Origin: Mucilaginibacter sp. Bleaf8
GTDB lineage: Bacteria; Bacteroidota; Bacteroidia; Sphingobacteriales; Sphingobacteriaceae
Length of the DNA: 64,000 nucleotides
Assembly (NCBI RefSeq): GCF_018390515.1
Contig: NZ_JAHBBK010000001.1
Coordinates: 1,860,001 to 1,924,000, forward strand
Direction of reading: 5' to 3'
Below are positions 26,587-34,279 of the stretch, in pieces. Position numbers and translations under genes: made by a program. The notes under the pieces were generated by a model. It worked only from the letters and a program-made list of their open reading frames with translations. It was not told the DNA's origin and did no database searches. How positions within the stretch are numbered: position 1 is the first letter of the stretch; every line of letters begins with the position of its first letter.

Positions 26587-27165
26587 CTAAGAAACTCTCA
26601 AGGCTTCGAATGCTGCTAAGCGGTTTTGCCAAATGGCCACCTTTAATTCCGTATAATTTGAAAAATGGTTTTCATTATATTTAACCGTAGCACCGTTGGT
26701 AAGTTCAATCTCCTGCTGCTGGTAGCTGCCAGCTATGCTATCTCGCATCACTCTCGTTCGTAGGGTATGGATGGCTTCCATGTCGGTATAAGGAATCAGA
26801 TGACGTATGCTTATAAAGTAATAGCTGATGATAAGCCCATCTTCACCAGCTTCCATACTTCGCATCAAGCCTACCCTGAACAGTACGACATATTGATAGA
26901 TGAACCATAACAAGGGCAAAGCAACGCAAAATACTTTCCCTTCCGTTTCATAATTGGAATTGTAACTAAGTAAACAAGCTACCGCCACAAGCAAACCTAC
27001 GGCTTTGATGATGAATACCTTAGCAACATTGAGTGGATGACGGACTGCGTGAACGATATACGGCATTGGATGGATATTAAAGTGATAAGGGTGGTGATCC
27101 CGAAACTTTCTTTTGATAAAATTAGCCAATTTCTGATATATATTTGCTTTATGCTTACCGAACAA
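26587..27165 (-). CDS. membrane protein with YcxB/PH-like C-terminus
   Basis: 192 aa if started at 27165, or 159 aa from the internal ATG at 27066 (MPYIVHAVRHPLN). Two adjacent membrane helices (VFIIKAVGLLVAVACLLSY and VALPLLWFIYQYVVLF) are followed by a soluble beta-rich region (GLIISYYFISIRHLIPYTDME ... IELTNGATVKYNENHF). That layout is like YcxB/PH-type membrane proteins. Starting at 27165 would overlap the murF start by 15 bases head-to-head and place the murF promoter inside this coding region; the shorter form avoids the overlap but not the promoter entirely. Function unknown. Confidence 0.7.
   Translation of the reverse strand: MFGKHKANIYQKLANFIKRKFRDHHPYHFNIHPMPYIVHAVRHPLNVAKVFIIKAVGLLVAVACLLSYNSNYETEGKVFCVALPLLWFIYQYVVLFRVGLMRSMEAGEDGLIISYYFISIRHLIPYTDMEAIHTLRTRVMRDSIAGSYQQQEIELTNGATVKYNENHFSNYTELKVAIWQNRLAAFEALRVS
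27113..27146 (+). promoter_or_regulatory. murF promoter, leaderless
   Basis: TTG at 27113-27115, 23-base spacer, TATATTTG at 27139-27146, four bases before ATG 27151. It predicts an mRNA beginning at or next to the start codon. Confidence 0.6.
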
Positions 27166-28458
27166 CTCTACCAGCTATATCTGCAGCACCCGGTTATCAG
27201 TACCGATACCCGCAAGATTACAGAAAACAGTATGTTTTTTGCCTTGAAGGGCGATAAGTTTGATGCTAACACATTTGCCCAACAGGCACTGGAAGCAGGC
27301 GCAGCATATGCGGTAATTGACAATGAGGCCTATCGCATCAACGATCGCTGCATACTGGTAGAGGATGTACTAACCGCCCTGCAGGATCTGGCCCGGCATC
27401 ACCGCCGTCAGCTGCAAATACCGGTTATTGGCCTTACAGGCACTAATGGCAAAACCACCACTAAAGAGCTGATCAATGCGGTACTATCGCAACAGTTTAA
27501 AACGCTGGCTACCATCGGCAACCTGAACAATCATATCGGTGTACCTCTTACTATCCTTTCTATACGTCCTACGCATGAGGTTGCTATTATTGAGATGGGC
27601 GCTAACCACCAGAAAGAAATTGAGCTGCTTTGTACCATAGCGCAACCCAGCCATGGCCTGATTACCAACGTAGGCAAAGCCCACTTGGAAGGTTTTGGCG
27701 GTGTTGAGGGAGTAAAAAAAGGCAAAGGTGAGTTGTATGATTACTTGAAAGCCACAGGTGGCATGGCCTTTATCCATAGTGATAGCCAGGCGTTGCTGGA
27801 GATGCAGGATCAGCGTGAATTAAAAAACGTAACTTATTACGGCACCGATGCCGTTATGAACGCTATAAGCGGCCAACTAACCGGCAATGCACCTTATTTA
27901 AGCTTAACCTGGCGCCGAAAAAGCGAGGAGCAACAATACCACGTAGCCTCACAGCTTACCGGCGAGTACAATTTGCCTAACATATTGGCCGCTATTTGCA
28001 TTGGCGATTATTTAAAATTGAGCACCGAACAAATAAACCAGGGCATTGCAGGTTATCAACCTAAAAACAATCGCTCCCAAATATTACAAACAGCCACCAA
28101 CACGCTTATCTGCGACTATTACAATGCTAACCCCAGCAGCATGGCCGTTGCTATCGAAAACTTAGGTAAAATGCAGGCCGAACACAAGGTGATGATTTTG
28201 GGCGATATGTTTGAAATGGGCGATGAAGCCCCTGCCGAGCATCAGGCTATCATCCAGAAAGCACTCAGCGTACCTGCCAACCAGCATATTTTTGTGGGCG
28301 AGGAGTTCTATCAGCAAGGCCAAAACCACCCGGCTACTTTTTACCGCACTGCCGAAGAGGCTATTGCTTATGTACAAGCTAATCCGATCACAAATGCTAC
28401 GGTATTACTGAAAGGATCGCGCGGTATGGCATTGGAGCGATTGGTACAATATCTGTAA
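27151..28458 (+). CDS. murF: UDP-N-acetylmuramoyl-tripeptide--D-alanyl-D-alanine ligase
   Basis: 435 aa from ATG 27151 (MLTEQLYQLYLQHPVISTDT). The longer frame upstream runs through the promoter and is not used. It adds D-Ala-D-Ala to the peptidoglycan precursor in the cytoplasm. N-terminal Mur-ligase substrate domain (STDTRKITENSMFFAL); ATP P-loop GLTGTNGKTTTKE at about 94-106; EMGANHQKEI; NVGKAHLEGFGG; NNRSQI and DYYNANPSSM in the C-terminal domain. Length is normal. It stands alone here rather than in a dcw cluster, as is common for Bacteroidota MurF. Confidence 0.96.
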   Translation: MLTEQLYQLYLQHPVISTDTRKITENSMFFALKGDKFDANTFAQQALEAGAAYAVIDNEAYRINDRCILVEDVLTALQDLARHHRRQLQIPVIGLTGTNGKTTTKELINAVLSQQFKTLATIGNLNNHIGVPLTILSIRPTHEVAIIEMGANHQKEIELLCTIAQPSHGLITNVGKAHLEGFGGVEGVKKGKGELYDYLKATGGMAFIHSDSQALLEMQDQRELKNVTYYGTDAVMNAISGQLTGNAPYLSLTWRRKSEEQQYHVASQLTGEYNLPNILAAICIGDYLKLSTEQINQGIAGYQPKNNRSQILQTATNTLICDYYNANPSSMAVAIENLGKMQAEHKVMILGDMFEMGDEAPAEHQAIIQKALSVPANQHIFVGEEFYQQGQNHPATFYRTAEEAIAYVQANPITNATVLLKGSRGMALERLVQYL

Positions 28459-28561
28459 ATATTTCTTTCCGGTAACGACGAAATGTCAGTACTGCAGGCC
28501 TTTGCTTAGGCCCCTTGGGCCAATGTGAGGCTGTAGGAACGGTTTTTGAGACAGCTTAGGC

Positions 28562-29305
28562 ATGGATCATTTACAATTAATAACCGGATACATAGCAGGA
28601 TCGGGCGGTTTTAATTCCGCCTGGTTGCTGATGATTATAATTGCTTTGGTGAGCCTTGGTGTACAATGGCGTTTCAGAAGCAAGTTTAAAGAATACGCAG
28701 AGATCGGGTTAATGTCGGGCATGTCGGGGGCGGAAGTTGCTGAACGCATGCTGCGCGACAATGGCATTTACGATGTGCAGGTCATATCGGTAGAAGGACA
28801 GCTTACCGACCACTACAACCCCGAAAACAGAACCGTAAATTTGAGTCAGGATGTGTATTACAGCCGAAGCGTGGCCGCTGCGGCCGTAGCTGCACACGAG
28901 TGCGGACATGCCGTACAGCACGCTAAATCCTATAGCTGGCTTAAATTTCGATCGGCTATGGTGCCGCTCGTAACTACTGCCTCTACCATTACGCAATGGA
29001 CATTGATGATTGGTGTAATGCTGATGTTTTTTTCGGGCAATGCAACCGTCTTATTTATAGGTGTGCTGGCACTTGCCGTGGTAACCGCCTTTAGCTTTGT
29101 TACCCTGCCTGTTGAATTTGATGCCAGCCGTCGCGCACTGGCCTGGCTTGACAACAATCACAGCGTAATGCAAACCCGCCAGGAACACGCCGAAGCTAAG
29201 GATGCCCTATGGTGGGCTGCCATGACTTACGTAGTTGCTGCATTAAGTTCATTAGCTACATTGCTGTACTATGTATCTATACTCAACAGCCGTAACAGAG
29301 ATTAA
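28562..29305 (+). CDS. YugP-type membrane zinc metallopeptidase
   Basis: 247 aa. One membrane helix at about 20-36, then a soluble stretch GAEVAERMLRDNGIYDVQVI typical of PF04298, then the HExxH zinc site His112-Glu-Cys-Gly-His116 (AAHECGHAVQHA). Two or three more membrane helices follow at about 130-200 and 220-242. The downstream block EFDASRRAL carries the probable third metal-ligand region. This is the neutral zinc metallopeptidase 2 family, function poorly defined. It is followed by a shared terminator. Confidence 0.92.
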   Translation: MDHLQLITGYIAGSGGFNSAWLLMIIIALVSLGVQWRFRSKFKEYAEIGLMSGMSGAEVAERMLRDNGIYDVQVISVEGQLTDHYNPENRTVNLSQDVYYSRSVAAAAVAAHECGHAVQHAKSYSWLKFRSAMVPLVTTASTITQWTLMIGVMLMFFSGNATVLFIGVLALAVVTAFSFVTLPVEFDASRRALAWLDNNHSVMQTRQEHAEAKDALWWAAMTYVVAALSSLATLLYYVSILNSRNRD

Positions 29306-29324
29306 TGTCTGATTGTTATTTCAT

Positions 29325-29363
29325 AAAAAAGCCCGCCCGGAATGTACCGGCGGGCTTTTTTTA
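29325..29363. terminator. bidirectional terminator
   Basis: Stem AAAAAGCCCGCC(C)GG / CCGGCGGGCTTTTT with one bulged C and a 6-nt loop. It lies between the plus-strand peptidase gene and the minus-strand 62-aa gene. Confidence 0.88.
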
Positions 29364-29552
29364 TTATTCATCCAGCAACATTTCGCGTATGGTTTCGGCC
29401 GATTCAATTACATCAAAGTTACTGTCGCCCACAAATACCTTGGTGGTGTTGCCATCAAAATCGGGCACTTCGTAAAAGTATTGTATGTGTTTCGTATTGA
29501 AATATAATTTACGGTTGTCGGGTGCTTCGGTTAATACAATAATGTTTGCCAT
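29364..29552 (-). CDS. 62-aa conserved-looking small protein (FlbD-like pattern)
   Basis: 62 residues: M-A-N-I-I-V-L-T-E..., then K-L-Y-F-N-T-K-H-I-Q-Y-F-Y-E, then T-K-V-F-V-G and V-I-E-S-A-E-T-I-R-E-M-L. The strand-strand-strand-helix layout with a final ES-x-x-x-I-x-x-x-L resembles the FlbD family (PF06289) of short beta proteins. No flagellar genes are present, so the comparison is structural only. The stop is next to the shared terminator. Composition and codon use look like a real gene. Function unknown. Confidence 0.65.
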   Translation of the reverse strand: MANIIVLTEAPDNRKLYFNTKHIQYFYEVPDFDGNTTKVFVGDSNFDVIESAETIREMLLDE

Positions 29553-29589
29553 AGTTTGCTGTTATAGTTAGTAAAAAGCTTAACATGTT

Positions 29590-29678
29590 ATTAAAGTATT
29601 AGTTTTTCTACCATATCTTCTTAAAGCAATACATTTAAAGTCCGATAATCAACATTTAGCAATACTTTAATATATTGC
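29590..29678. promoter_or_regulatory. repeat-rich control region upstream of tcmP
   Basis: Holds an exact 11-bp inverted pair, ATTAAAGTATT at 29590-29600 and AATACTTTAAT at 29661-29671; a direct repeat AGCAATAC at 29625-29632 and 29658-29665; and a small palindrome GCAATA-N8-TATTGC at 29659-29678, 25 bases before the tcmP start. It is a plausible operator for the two-gene unit or for the divergent 62-aa gene. Confidence 0.45.
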
Positions 29679-29703
29679 ATTACTAAACCTGATTACAATA
29701 ATA

Positions 29704-30822
29704 ATGAGTAAGAGAATTGACTCACAAAAAATTATGCTTGAGCATTCAGAAGCGAAAGTAAAATTATTGAACAAGTATTTAGACCGATACCTTAATATCA
29801 TTTCTAATGATAAACACACAAAGAAGATAAGTGTCTTTGATTTGTTTTGCGGTGAGGGAATTTATGAGAATGGAGGACATGGAAGCCCATTAATTATATT
29901 AAATGCAATTAACAAACTCCATGAACTTAACACAGGTAGTATCAAATCTATTCCTCCAATAAATGTATTCTTAAATGATAAGAAATTAGAAAAAGTCGAA
30001 AAGGTAAAGTCTATAATTAGAGAGCAAGAGCTGCATAACGAAGCATATGGGAAATTAAACTTCACAAATAAAGATTATAAACAAATAATCCCAAAGCTTA
30101 GCACTTACTTAAGAAATCTCAAAGACGAAAAAGCTTTTATATTTATTGACCCATATGGTTACAAAGAAATAAGAGCTAGTGAGATAAAAGCCTTATTAGA
30201 ATCGAATAAGGCTGAGATTCTTCTGTTCTTGCCTATACAATTTATGTATAGGTTTGATGAGAAAGGAACACCTATTTCATTAAAAGAATTATTGGAAGAT
30301 TTGGTACCAGATGATACTTGGAAGTCAAACAATTCCGTTTATCAATTTATTGATCAGTTCAAAGAAGCTTTTAAAACAAGTTTAGGATCGACCTATTTCG
30401 TTGATACATTCACAATTCAAAAGGATCCAAATACGGTATACTGCTTATACTTTTTTTCAAGTCATATAAGAGGCTTTGAAAAGATGTTAGAATCTAAATG
30501 GGAAATTGACTCGAATGAGGGTAAAGGATGGAAATATGAAAAATCTGGAAACTTGTTTAGTGATTTTAAAACGAACAAGCTTGAAGAAGATATACTAAAA
30601 TACTTAGCAATTAAGCCGAGGAATAATAAAGAAATTTATAACTTTACATTACATTTGGGATTTCTACCTAAACATGTAAATGAAGTATTAAGCGCATTGC
30701 AGGATAGCTCTAAAGTAATAGTAACACTCTTTAATGGAGAGAAAGCAAGAAAAAAAGCCTTTTATATTAGCTATGACTATTATAAGGAAGAACATCCTAA
30801 AGCAATGATTAAGTTGGTTTAA
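29704..30822 (+). CDS. tcmP: three-Cys-motif partner protein TcmP
   Basis: 372 aa, recognised as TcmP (TIGR04474 type) from its N-terminus and its partner gene. Near residues 44-52 it has V-F-D-L-F-C-G-E-G, like motif I of SAM-dependent methyltransferases; at 147-152 F-I-D-P-Y-G, reminiscent of the catalytic D/N-P-P-Y/F motif. So a Rossmann-type methyltransferase-like fold is likely, though activity is unproven. The C-terminal ~90 residues are helical and winged-helix-like. It is followed after 2 bases by the three-Cys gene: a tight two-gene unit. Strongly AT-rich compared with flanks, suggesting transfer. Confidence 0.85.
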   Translation: MSKRIDSQKIMLEHSEAKVKLLNKYLDRYLNIISNDKHTKKISVFDLFCGEGIYENGGHGSPLIILNAINKLHELNTGSIKSIPPINVFLNDKKLEKVEKVKSIIREQELHNEAYGKLNFTNKDYKQIIPKLSTYLRNLKDEKAFIFIDPYGYKEIRASEIKALLESNKAEILLFLPIQFMYRFDEKGTPISLKELLEDLVPDDTWKSNNSVYQFIDQFKEAFKTSLGSTYFVDTFTIQKDPNTVYCLYFFSSHIRGFEKMLESKWEIDSNEGKGWKYEKSGNLFSDFKTNKLEEDILKYLAIKPRNNKEIYNFTLHLGFLPKHVNEVLSALQDSSKVIVTLFNGEKARKKAFYISYDYYKEEHPKAMIKLV

Positions 30823-30824
30823 AG

Positions 30825-31586
30825 ATGGCACAATCTGATATTGAATGGACTGAAATTACATGGAATCCAGTTACAGGATGTAATAAAGTTAGTCCGGGGT
30901 GTAAATTCTGCTATGCAGAGGTTATGTCAAAACGACTTAAGGCTATGGGTATTGAAAAATACAAACATGGCTTCAAGTTAAGATTGCATTTAGAGGCACT
31001 AAGCACTCCTTTCACATGGAAGAAGCCAAAAGTTGTATTTGTCAACTCTATGAGCGATTTATTTCATGACGAAGTACCACTTGAATTCATTCAAGCTGTA
31101 TTCTCAGTCATGAATAATACACCACGCCACACTTACCAAGTTTTAACTAAACGATCTGATCGACTTTTAAAACTGGCTCCTCTTTTACAATGGAGTAAAA
31201 ATATTTGGATGGGTGTCTCTGTTGAAAGCGAAAACTACACCTACCGTATCGATGATTTATCAAAAACCCCAGCCCACATAAAATTCCTGTCAATTGAACC
31301 ACTTATTGCCCCTTTAAAAACTTTAAATTTAGAGAATATTAACTGGGTGATTGTCGGTGGAGAATCCGGTCACAAAGCCAGGCCTATCAAAAAAGACTGG
31401 GTTGACTTTATTAAGTTAAAATGCGCTGAAAAAGATGTAGCATTCTTTTTCAAACAGTGGGGAAAAGCAAAGTTTAATATTAATCCATCAGATCCAACAA
31501 TTGAATCATCTCATCCGAAACATGCCAAAGGAGGCTGCGAATTGGATGGTCATATATATCGTCAAATGCCGATTGTTGCTGCATGA
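30825..31586 (+). CDS. three-Cys-motif protein, DUF5131 / phage Gp37-Gp68 family
   Basis: 253 aa. The cysteine motif is C19-x6-C26-x2-C29 (TGCNKVSPGCKFCYAE). Further conserved blocks are VFVNSMSDLFHDEVP, YQVLTKRSDRL, WMGVSVESENY, FLSIEPLI, WVIVGGESGHKARP and FFFKQWG. This is the DUF5131 family, found in phages and bacterial accessory regions, related to radical-SAM-type proteins and usually next to TcmP. The Cys spacing is not the standard CX3CX2C, so SAM/Fe-S chemistry is inferred from the family only. The pair is an attractive but unproven candidate for nucleic-acid modification or defence. Confidence 0.88.
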   Translation: MAQSDIEWTEITWNPVTGCNKVSPGCKFCYAEVMSKRLKAMGIEKYKHGFKLRLHLEALSTPFTWKKPKVVFVNSMSDLFHDEVPLEFIQAVFSVMNNTPRHTYQVLTKRSDRLLKLAPLLQWSKNIWMGVSVESENYTYRIDDLSKTPAHIKFLSIEPLIAPLKTLNLENINWVIVGGESGHKARPIKKDWVDFIKLKCAEKDVAFFFKQWGKAKFNINPSDPTIESSHPKHAKGGCELDGHIYRQMPIVAA

Positions 31587-31618
31587 TACTAACCTTGAAC
31601 TATCAAGAGCAATAAAAC

Positions 31619-31656
31619 TAAAAAGCCCCGGCTTATAATAAGTCGGGGCTTTTCAA
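31619..31656. terminator. bidirectional terminator after tcmP unit
   Basis: AAAAGCCCCGGCTT / AAGTCGGGGCTTTT with a 5-nt loop, one wobble pair, A and T runs at both sides. It separates the AT-rich unit from minus-strand apaG. Confidence 0.88.
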
Positions 31657-31673
31657 TATCCGTTATAAAATTG

Positions 31674-32063
31674 TTAATTCAATTTAAAAGGTGCAATTAA
31701 GTAAAACTCCGGTATCTGCGCGTTAAATGTCGAGTTATCAATTAAACGTAGCATTTCATATTCACCTTTCATGCTGCCCATATCGGTTTTCAGGTTGCAT
31801 CCCGAAATATATTCATGGGAGTGGCCCGGCTCAATAACAGGTTGCTGCCCTACCACACCCTCGCCTTCCACCTCGCGGCGTGTACCGTTCGAATCAAATA
31901 TCTGCCAGTGGCGGCGCATCAGCTGCACGGTATAGTCGCTCAGGTTTTCAATATGAATTTTGTAGGCAAACATAAAATGATCATTTGCCGGGTTTGAATA
32001 CTCTGGTTGATACTGCGTTTCAACCGACACCTTTACTCCATCTGTTATTGTAGTAGTAACCAT
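31674..32063 (-). CDS. apaG: ApaG-domain protein
   Basis: 129 aa from ATG 32063 (MVTTTITDGVKVSVETQYQPEY), matching the usual ApaG length of about 125-130. A 9-codon upstream extension is possible but unlikely. Fibronectin-III-like fold, with F-A-Y-K-I-H-I-E-N, V-Q-L-M-R-R-H-W-Q-I-F-D, G-V-V-G-Q-Q-P-V-I-E-P-G and Y-E-M-L. In enterobacteria ApaG is linked to Co/Mg efflux phenotypes; the molecular role is unclear. It is downstream of dusB in a two-gene minus-strand operon, with about 30 bases between them. Confidence 0.93.
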   Translation of the reverse strand: MVTTTITDGVKVSVETQYQPEYSNPANDHFMFAYKIHIENLSDYTVQLMRRHWQIFDSNGTRREVEGEGVVGQQPVIEPGHSHEYISGCNLKTDMGSMKGEYEMLRLIDNSTFNAQIPEFYLIAPFKLN

Positions 32064-32093
32064 ATTTAAAGTTATACTAAAGTATCTCAATAA

Positions 32094-33086
32094 TCAAGCC
32101 ATCTCCGTGGCGTATTTTTCATTTATCTGTAATAAGATATCGAATATCTCTTCCAGGTTTTCGGTTTGTACCAGCTTCATTCTAAACTCTTTAAAGTTTT
32201 CTAATCCTTTAAAATAGTTTGAATAGTGCCTGCGCATCTCAAATATCCCGGTTTTGGGGCCTTTCCACTCAATCGACTTTTCCAAATGCGTGCGGCACAC
32301 CTCTATACGCTCGCTGATAGTAGGCTTTTCGCGATGCTCACCGGTGGCAAAAAAGTGTTTCACTTCCCTGAAAATCCAGGGATAACCAATGGCAGCTCTG
32401 CCAATCATCATGCCATCAACGCCATACTCCAACCGCCAGTTGGCAGCCTTTTCGGGCGAATCGATGTCGCCGTTTCCGAAAATGGGGATTTGGATACGCG
32501 GATTCTTTTTGATCTCCCGAATCAGCGTCCAGTCGGCCACACCTTTGTACATCTGGGCGCGGGTACGGCCATGTATGGTTAAAGCTTTAATGCCTATATC
32601 CTGCAGGCGCTCGGCTACCTCGTAAACGTTTTTGGTGTTATCGTCCCATCCCAAACGGGTTTTAACCGTTACCGGCAAATGCGTAGCCTCCACTACCGCT
32701 TTGGTCATGGCTACCATTTTGTCAATATCCTGCAGTAAGCTGGCACCGGCACCGCGGCAGGCCACGTTTTTTACCGGGCATCCGTAGTTGATATCCATCA
32801 GGTCGGGCCCTGCTTGTGTAGCAATCTCGGTAGCTTCGCGCATACTATTAATATCGCTTCCAAAAATTTGAATACCTATAGGGCGTTCATACTCAAATAT
32901 ATCCAGCTTTTTACGGCTTTTGACGGCATCGCGTATCAGCCCTTCGGACGAGATGAACTCGGTATACATCATATCCGCGCCGTTTTGCTTGCACACATAA
33001 CGGAAAGGCGGATCGCTAACATCTTCCATAGGAGCCAGCAGCAACGGAAACTCACCTAAATCTATATTTCCTATTTGTACAGACAT
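32094..33086 (-). CDS. dusB: tRNA-dihydrouridine synthase B
   Basis: 330 aa flavoenzyme that reduces uridine to dihydrouridine in tRNA. TIM-barrel start LLLAPMEDVSDPPFR; catalytic Cys in INYGCPVKNV (about residue 106); VKTRLGWDD; TIHGRTRAQMYKG, which is the classic FMN-binding signature; IFGNGDI; GVDGMMIGRAAIG phosphate site; and a C-terminal helical RNA-binding region with RRHYSNYFKGL. Length and order are normal. First gene of dusB-apaG. A -7-like TATTTTTG sits 17 bases upstream. Confidence 0.96.
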   Translation of the reverse strand: MSVQIGNIDLGEFPLLLAPMEDVSDPPFRYVCKQNGADMMYTEFISSEGLIRDAVKSRKKLDIFEYERPIGIQIFGSDINSMREATEIATQAGPDLMDINYGCPVKNVACRGAGASLLQDIDKMVAMTKAVVEATHLPVTVKTRLGWDDNTKNVYEVAERLQDIGIKALTIHGRTRAQMYKGVADWTLIREIKKNPRIQIPIFGNGDIDSPEKAANWRLEYGVDGMMIGRAAIGYPWIFREVKHFFATGEHREKPTISERIEVCRTHLEKSIEWKGPKTGIFEMRRHYSNYFKGLENFKEFRMKLVQTENLEEIFDILLQINEKYATEMA

Positions 33087-33103
33087 GCGTATCTTTAAGG
33101 CTG

Positions 33104-33111
33104 CAAAAATA
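33104..33111 (-). promoter_or_regulatory. candidate dusB -7 box
   Basis: TATTTTTG on the minus strand, an exact TAnnTTTG match, 17 bases from the dusB ATG; no TTG at the expected distance. It sits in the 45-base gap shared with the divergent CPBP gene. Confidence 0.4.
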
Positions 33112-33131
33112 CGAAATTTTCAACAGATATA

Positions 33132-34067
33132 ATGATTCCCGGAACTCCGCATAAACGTACCCCACTGAGCCCCTCATTGCAGTTTGCTATATTGATCTTA
33201 CTTACTATCTCGATTTTAATAGCGGGTAATTTTATCAGCATGGCTGTAATTGCAGGTTTGTATGGTACAGATACTTTCAACAACGTGATCAGTTTTAACC
33301 CTAATGCACCGCATATTGCGCAAGGCTTATGGATACTGCAAATTATAAGCACCACCATACCACTGTTTATCACGCCCATTATATTTTCGATGTGGATTGT
33401 GCGCGAGCCGCAAACCTATCTGAAAAGCAATTTTAAGTTCAACCCGTTTTTAATGGTGATTGTGCTGGCTATTATGTACGTATCCTTGCCGGTGATGGAA
33501 GAAATGATCAGGCTGAACCAGCAAATGCAACTGCCCGATTCATTAAAAAATATAGAAAACTGGATGCGCAATATGGAAAATGCCGCACAAAAGGCAACCG
33601 CCGTGATGCTGCGCATGAATACCATAGGCGATTTGATAACAGCATTGCTGGTTATCGGCCTGTTTACAGCCATTGCCGAAGAATTTCTATTTAGGGGATG
33701 TATGCAAACCATTTTTGTACGGTGGACCAACAACCAGCACGTAGCCATATGGATAACGGCAACATTGTTCAGTGCTTTCCATATGGAGTTTTTCGGGTTT
33801 GTGCCGCGGCTGATGCTGGGTGTACTTTTTGGTTACTTTGCTGCCTGGAGCGGCAGTATATGGCCGGCGGTTTGGGCACATTTTTTAAACAATGGGAGCG
33901 CAGTGTTGATTACTTATTTGTATCAGCATAAGCAGGTTAACATTAATCCGGATGCAGACTATACCTTTAGCTACTCAACCTATGCGTTAAGCGTAATAAT
34001 TACCGTACTTTTGATGTTGAATTACCGCAATGTGGCCTTAAATAAGCCCTATTTTAAAAAATACTGA
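33132..34067 (+). CDS. CPBP-family intramembrane glutamic protease
   Basis: 311 aa, about eight membrane helices. The Abi/CPBP signature is present: Glu183-Glu184-x-x-x-Arg188 in AIAEEFLFRGCMQ, then FSAFHMEFFGFVPRLMLGVLFGY with the conserved His, then HFLNNGSA. The family includes eukaryotic CAAX proteases and bacteriocin-processing or immunity proteins; the substrate is unknown here. First gene of a tight operon: its TGA overlaps the next ATG (TGATG at 34065-34069). The divergent gene is dusB. Confidence 0.93.
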   Translation: MIPGTPHKRTPLSPSLQFAILILLTISILIAGNFISMAVIAGLYGTDTFNNVISFNPNAPHIAQGLWILQIISTTIPLFITPIIFSMWIVREPQTYLKSNFKFNPFLMVIVLAIMYVSLPVMEEMIRLNQQMQLPDSLKNIENWMRNMENAAQKATAVMLRMNTIGDLITALLVIGLFTAIAEEFLFRGCMQTIFVRWTNNQHVAIWITATLFSAFHMEFFGFVPRLMLGVLFGYFAAWSGSIWPAVWAHFLNNGSAVLITYLYQHKQVNINPDADYTFSYSTYALSVIITVLLMLNYRNVALNKPYFKKY

Positions 34068-34279
34068 TGGAAAGAAACTGGGTTAAGATATATACCTCAA
34101 CCAACTATTACCAGGCTGAAATTATTAAGCAGGTATTGCTCGAAAACGAAATCGGTGCAGTATTGCTTAACCGCCAGTCATCATCGCACCATACTTTTGG
34201 CGATATCGAAGTTTACATTCATGAAGAGGATTTTAGTGATGCCATTGAACTGATGGTAATGAACCAGATTGCTTTATGA
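34067..34279 (+). CDS. DUF2007-domain small protein
   Basis: 70 aa: W-V-K-I-Y-T-S-T-N-Y-Y-Q-A-E-I-I-K-Q-V-L-L-E-N-E-I-G-A, then I-E-V-Y-I-H-E-E-D-F-S-D-A-I-E-L. This is the DUF2007 pattern, a ferredoxin-like fold sometimes labelled putative signal-transducing protein. It overlaps the upstream CPBP stop by one base and the downstream cdsA start by four (ATGA), so the three genes are translationally coupled. Function unknown. Confidence 0.87.
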   Translation: MERNWVKIYTSTNYYQAEIIKQVLLENEIGAVLLNRQSSSHHTFGDIEVYIHEEDFSDAIELMVMNQIAL

